A stretch of 64,000 bases of DNA from Psococerastis gibbosa (Eukaryota; Arthropoda; Insecta; Psocodea; Psocidae). The notes below the pieces were generated by a model that was given only the letters and a program-made list of their open reading frames with translations, had not been told where the DNA came from and ran no database searches. The position numbers and the translations under genes were made by a program. The stretch is from positions 1,184,910 through 1,248,909 of the forward strand of contig OZ020491.1 in assembly GCA_963971405.1 (NCBI GenBank), written 5' to 3'. Position 1 is the stretch's first letter; each line of letters begins with the position of its first letter. Positions 59,461 to 64,000 of the stretch are shown in pieces.

Positions 59461-59700
59461 TAAGTTTCAAGTTCGGTGAACTTCGTTCAGACCTCTAACA
59501 TTCCAGAAGAGCGCACGGAGATCTCCGTCAAAGTCCCAACAAGAACTCTTGGTCACTGTCTCTGACATGGCGTCGGTGTGGTAGAAAAGCGACTGCGATA
59601 GCTCGGTCAGTCGCAGCGCAACTGAGTTGCGTCCAAGTGCACGAGTGTATCCCCCCCCCCCCGTACTATCACACCATAGCGTGGCTAGGGATGGCATGCC
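59330..59700 (-). mobile_element. Possible LINE endonuclease start, decayed
   Basis: The minus-strand frame contains LRALFWNVRGLNE, typical of the first motif of LINE endonucleases, after an unrelated lead that includes a G/C run. Downstream frames are broken. Confidence 0.45.
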
Positions 59701-60551
59701 GTGTGCCTTCGCGCCCGCTATATGCTATGCTGCCTCCAATACGTGTTTTATGAGACAGACCTAAAAAAATTGGGAAGGACCTTAACTGACACTAGGTATT
59801 TCGAATTTCCATCCTGTTACACTTTCATTAGGCCTACTTTGAGATTGGATTCTGTGCATTTCAAGCAAGACACATGTTAACTTACGCGATGAACAAAAAG
59901 ATTCAATTTTGAGAAATACAGTAAGTATCCTGCCTGAACGTAACCTTACTTACACCTCACAACACTTACCAATTGCAATTATTCTAAATAACTTATTAGT
60001 ACTTTGGCGCCGACACGTGCTTAAACAAATGTTACTCGTGGTGAATGTTGCTCGTTGCTGTTGTTTTAATTTAAATCTTTATTTTAATTCTTGCTTGTTT
60101 GTTTATTTGATACTGTATCATGGCTGCCAGGCGCCAAAATTTGTTTCCAACCGGAAACGCGCTTTTTTTCAAAGTTTTAGTTTGACATATAGTATTCTGT
60201 GAGTCAGATACTAGAAGTACCGATGGTAAACATATTAATATTTATTAATAGTTGGTTACCTATTTTATTGGCCATGCAGATAATTCGACCTGATCGGTAC
60301 TGTATTAAACGATTTTGCATAGAAATTCCAAATAACTACGACACGCCTACCATAACTTTGCATTTACAGTGCAAAATGTTAGATCGTGTCTTATTTACTT
60401 TTTCGTGTCCGAGAATCATTAAGTTTTTTGACCCAGTTTTCTGCCACCTTGAGAACTATCTTACTAAAATGGCGTGGGCAAATTATTCAAGCAGACCAAT
60501 GATTAATTATTGTGAGACTGTCGGATAAAATAAATGCCGTTAGGTAAGCAT

Positions 60552-60714
60552 AATGGCGGTGCCCAGGGGGGGGGGGGGGTCCCGACCCCATGGACCCCCC
60601 CCCCCCTATGTAAACCTGTATGGTTTGAAGAATTTATCCATTAATTCATTAATAAATTGCATTAAAAAAAAAATCCCCCCCCCCCCCCGAAATCAAAACC
60701 TGGGCACGGTCTTG
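60552..60714. mobile_element. hAT-like element, second copy of the 38575 family
   Basis: Ends AATGGCGGTGCCCAGG and CCTGGGCACGGTCTTG. GTAAGCAT flanks both sides. Three G/C runs of over 10 bases. Orientation is opposite to 38575-38747. Confidence 0.82.
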
Positions 60715-60879
60715 GTAAGCATAGTTACTTCTCCTGTTTCACTTGGCAAATTTACAGGTGAGACATGCGAGAAATGCTAGCCTTACAAAAATTGGTAGAA
60801 ATTCGTAAAATCGTGTGTATTTCGTGTCATTTTGCCTGCAACCATGCACTCCACGGTTGCAGCTCGACGTCGTCATAAA

Positions 60880-61060
60880 ACAGAATGGCGTAGAGGTAAC
60901 GACTCGGACTATCATCCAGAAGGTGACTGGTTCGAGTCCCACCCGAATGCCAAAATTTTCTAGTGGTACAATTATTTATCTTCTGACTACCATGCTTCGG
61001 AGGGCATGTAAAGCCGGCGGTCCCGGCAGTCTTCCCTGGCTGTCGATAGGTTAAACAGGA
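60880..61060 (+). mobile_element. SINE family 1, copy 7, plus orientation
   Basis: Head GTAACGACTCGGACTATCATCC with box B GGTTCGAGTCCCACC, then ATGCTTCGGAGGGCATGTAA and GGCGGTCCCGG. It ends next to a LINE remnant that lies on the other strand. Confidence 0.7.
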
Positions 61061-61094
61061 GGCTGTTGATGCAACCTGAAAACTCCTGTACCAC

Positions 61095-61690
61095 GGGTAG
61101 TACCACCCCGACACGAATTTACTTTTACTTTTTATAAAACAAATTGCAAGTACATATACGTAATAAATTAATAATGAACTGTTCACGTTGTCATCATAAG
61201 GGCACCAGCTATAACTGCACATTTTGTGCCCTAATTGTCAAAAAATAAAATACAAATACCTAACAAAACAAACAACTTAATTCCTAACAGCCCTGAAGAG
61301 TGGTTTAGGAAGTAAGACTATACCTAGGTCACTCCATGAACTATTTAAAGGAATAGGGACAGACTGAGACTAAAAGATTTTTTGAGCCTAGATTTTAATG
61401 CCTTATTAGACAGGCTCACCATCTCCAAGGGGAGCTTGTTCAGTATTTTGGAGCCAAGATGTGCTGGTCCACGTGTTGTGGCCACTATCCTCTTTCTTTC
61501 GACAACCAGTCTGCCCCTGTTCCTCGTATCGTGTTCATGAATGTCACAATTGCGACGGAACGGCAACTGGTGTGCGTGTACAGCTAGTCCCAGGATATGT
61601 AAGGCTGGAAGTGTCAAAATTCCCAGTAATGGAAAAAGGGGACGGCATGACACCCCTTGGTCCCAGGTCCCATACAACCATACAACGCCC
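61095..61690 (-). mobile_element. LINE ORF2 C-terminal fragment (Jockey-like)
   Basis: Minus-strand frame: YGTWDQGVSCRPLFPLLGIL, then DIHEHDTRNRGRLVV, GPAHLGSKILNKLP and LKSRLKK. This order is characteristic of the C-terminus of Jockey/R1-type ORF2. The catalytic reverse-transcriptase domain is absent. Confidence 0.75.
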
Positions 61691-61699
61691 TAATGGCCC

Positions 61700-62600
61700 T
61701 TTTCAGCATCTTAAAGATGCAAGTATTACAGTACAAAATCAGTGTAAGTTGTTAAATTAAAATAAAATTATTGTTTTTATCATTTTTATTAATTATTCTA
61801 CACCATCAAGTGCTTATATAAAGAATAAGCTAGGCCCTACGGTCATTTACAGGTATGATGATCTGTCCTAAGTTTAATTGATTTGACGATATTAGTAATT
61901 TAGATTTGGTCAGCGAGTTGAATTAGAGTGGAGTAAGCTTTCAAGCTAAAACACTGTTATTTAAATAACTTAGCCTGTCAATTGGCTGTAGATTAACACG
62001 TGCCTTAATCTCGTATTAGACCTACAGTAATGTTTACAATGAATAGGGAAAAGGCAAAAATAAACAATTGCTTATTGTAAAAATGATTCTTATATTCAAT
62101 GTTACACCTCCGCATATAAAAAAAAAAACACTGAATATCACAGGACACATCAACCGATTAAACAATATGCAGCACAACATTACATAAAACTATTTAAATT
62201 AGATTAAATCAACAAAATTTAACAGTAAAACAAATTAACACATTAGCGTTTACGGCCCGTAAGGATTAAGTCCGATATAGCCTACTTTTTAGTTAAGCGG
62301 AAGCTGACCACTGACATTGGTCATCCCCGGATTAACCCAGAATAGATAGGTTTATAATTTTTTACTTAATTTGACACTTTTAAGTTATACCGATTTCGTC
62401 AATTTGTTGAGGACAAACACCAAATTATAAGGTGCTTTTCATGTTTGTCCTTATAGCCTAATTTTTCCATGAACTTGTAATTCGATAAATTTCTGTTGCC
62501 CATGTTTCACAAAAAAAAACCCTGCGCCAAGTCTAAAAAATTCCTCGTACTATTATGTTATGAAATACAATTGACGAAATCAAATCTGTATTAAGTATTA
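61700..62600. other. Intergenic stretch without a recognised feature
   Basis: AT-rich, no repeat match within the window. Confidence 0.35.
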
Positions 62601-62639
62601 AATTAAATAAAATATATATGTACTGTAGGCCTATATCTA

Positions 62640-62858
62640 CATATTTTGGGGTGATCCAGGGGTGGCAAATGCCAATGTCCATCTCCCTCTTAAGCAAACT
62701 GATAATTTCTGAATTGAGGTACCCATAGAAGTTGGATAACATGAAACTTTTGTTACGAAAGACTATCGGACTGTATTCGAATTGACTCTTAATAATTAAT
62801 CCACTAAAAAATAGCAAAGTTGTCGGCAAAATAAAAATAAAATATTGCATTTCGGTTC
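62640..62858 (-). CDS. Candidate exon of an ionotropic receptor-like protein
   Basis: The minus-strand open frame has a hydrophobic start (MQYFIFILPTTLLFF), then EYSPIVFRNKSFMLSN, then LLKREMDIGICHPWITP. The last part resembles the insect ionotropic receptor/iGluR ligand-binding lobe pattern (L.R.E.DI......T). A good acceptor (TTTAACAG) lies just before the frame at 62859. The donor is unclear, with a GTAGAT at about 62640. No neighbouring exon was found, so this may be chance or a pseudogene. Confidence 0.3.
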
Positions 62859-62859
62859 C

Positions 62860-63540
62860 TGTTAAATAAACCCTGCCGTCAGGACCTTGTTTGGTAGACA
62901 GGTATACTACAAAACTATGGCCCGACTGTCTGCCAAGTTAGGTTTAAACGAATCTTCATTAAAGCGACGGCAATGCCCATTAAGCCTAATTTCAGTACAT
63001 TATCAAGACACATTGAAATATCTAATCAGTAGGAATCTATCCCTAACAAAATTTCAGCAAGTTATGTAACAGATTAATATGACACCAAACAAAAAAATAA
63101 ATTACTCGTGAATTCATGGTATATAATTTTCATGATCAAAACAGAAATTAGTGTTTTAATAAAAACCCAAGTTATTTTTGTTCTAGAGAACAGTGAGTCA
63201 CCGTAGCGATTGAATCATAGTGTGTGCCAGCCACTCCTTATCTGTCAAATAGCTTACTACAACGTTATTTCGGAAGGACACCAAGTTGTCCATAATTGGT
63301 AGAAAGGTGCATTACGTGCGTAATTATTCCTATGTTAAATTTTAAATCAAGCAGTTCAGTTCTTTTCAGTTTGGCAAAACAATAGGCATTGGCTAATAAT
63401 AATATTATTATTAATAATGAATGATTGACTTGAGTGATTAATGAAGATTAGTTTTGTTATGAGGCCATTGTGGCCTGAAGATTGATGACTGACCCTTGAC
63501 CAGCAGCCCTAACATTAACATTCACCAGGTAAGTTAAACA
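62860..63540. other. Intergenic stretch without a recognised feature
   Basis: AT-rich, with a small ATTATTA palindrome near 63400. Confidence 0.35.
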
Positions 63541-63890
63541 GGCCGTGCCCACCATCCCTAGCAATAACTCGGTAAAGGATTCTGGACGGCATCCCCATGT
63601 TCCGATGCAGACGTATTTACTGAGTCATTACTAATTACGATGGTGGGCACTGCTTAGACTTGTATCTGTAATTGGTTAAGTCATGCTTTCGCCTGTTACA
63701 TTGAGACAAGGGTGAGCCCTTGTAGCCGGTGTAGATTGACCGAGAGAGGCCGTACAACAATTAGCCAAATTGCCAAAAATTACTACGGAAACATAAATAA
63801 TGTCTGAAATACATAGGGTCGTTGACATGGGACAATGGACCACTATAAGGACGCCTAGGTTCATAAAAAGTCCTTCAGGACATTTTTTAT
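63541..63890 (+). repeat. Interspersed repeat related to 3156-3790
   Basis: The left part holds an inverted pair (GGCCGTGCCCACCAT at 63541 and ATGGTGGGCACTGC at about 63640). The right part matches the outer segments of 3156-3790. Confidence 0.55.
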
Positions 63891-64000
63891 ATTATTTTAT
63901 TGGTTTCGATACGGCTGCATAAATATATTTTTACAGAGGAAACTAATTACTTTACAGCAAAGTGTTGTGAGCAAGATTAAATGTGACCATAAAAGTATTA

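Noticed and set aside
60199-60528. 109-codon plus-strand frame
   Set aside because: No domain recognised. The adjacent sequence resembles a dispersed repeat (see 44870-44995). Chance frame more likely.

Overview
The window is animal nuclear DNA, most probably from an arthropod and perhaps an insect. Coding sequence is split by GT-AG introns of up to 18 kb. There are nuclear tRNA genes, an RNA polymerase I factor gene, and a dense, nested layer of transposons (mariner, maT, hAT-like, Transib, LINEs, tRNA-derived SINEs, foldback MITEs). No prokaryotic gene layout is visible. The insect assignment is an inference from transposon types and base composition.

Host genes, left to right. (1) A complete minus-strand gene runs from a start at 37185 to a stop at 825. 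It has nine coding exons with fully consistent phases and encodes 518 aa with coiled coils around one PDZ-like domain; I could not name it. Its introns hold most of the repeats between 2 and 37 kb, plus one tRNA-Leu(UAA) and two identical tRNA-Val(UAC) genes. (2) Two minus-strand exons (47481-47854, 49076-49123) encode an acidic linker and a C2H2 zinc-finger C-terminus; their 5' partner is unresolved. (3) RRN3 (TIF-IA), the RNA polymerase I initiation factor, is on the minus strand, 58471 to 50355, with six exons and about 588 aa. One possible donor in its last exon is phase-compatible with the zinc-finger exons, so a read-through isoform should be tested. (4) A weak candidate exon at 62.6-62.9 kb resembles part of an ionotropic-receptor ligand-binding domain.

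The most striking object is a complete-looking Transib transposon at 39652-43904. It has 36-bp perfect terminal inverted repeats that begin with CACAGTG (the V(D)J recombination signal heptamer) and a perfect 5-bp target duplication (CGTCG). A four-exon, uninterrupted gene encodes a 663-aa RAG1-related transposase with a D270/D376/E586 catalytic triad and a CxxC plus HxxxxH zinc site. Four tandem 127-bp repeats next to its 3' end carry a YY1/Pho-like core. The Transib sits inside an older hAT-like element with its own 8-bp duplication.

Other mobile DNA includes a maT element (DD37D, decayed), a nested mariner/hAT cluster at 34.5-36.3 kb, and a deletion-derivative mariner at 16.4 kb. There are about ten small hAT-like elements, most with perfect 8-bp duplications and most containing long poly-G/C tracts. 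Five copies of an ~870-bp element have Helentron/DINE-like architecture. A foldback MITE family shares its termini but not its arms. There are also LINE fragments, including one with a PHD-finger ORF1, and several SINE families.
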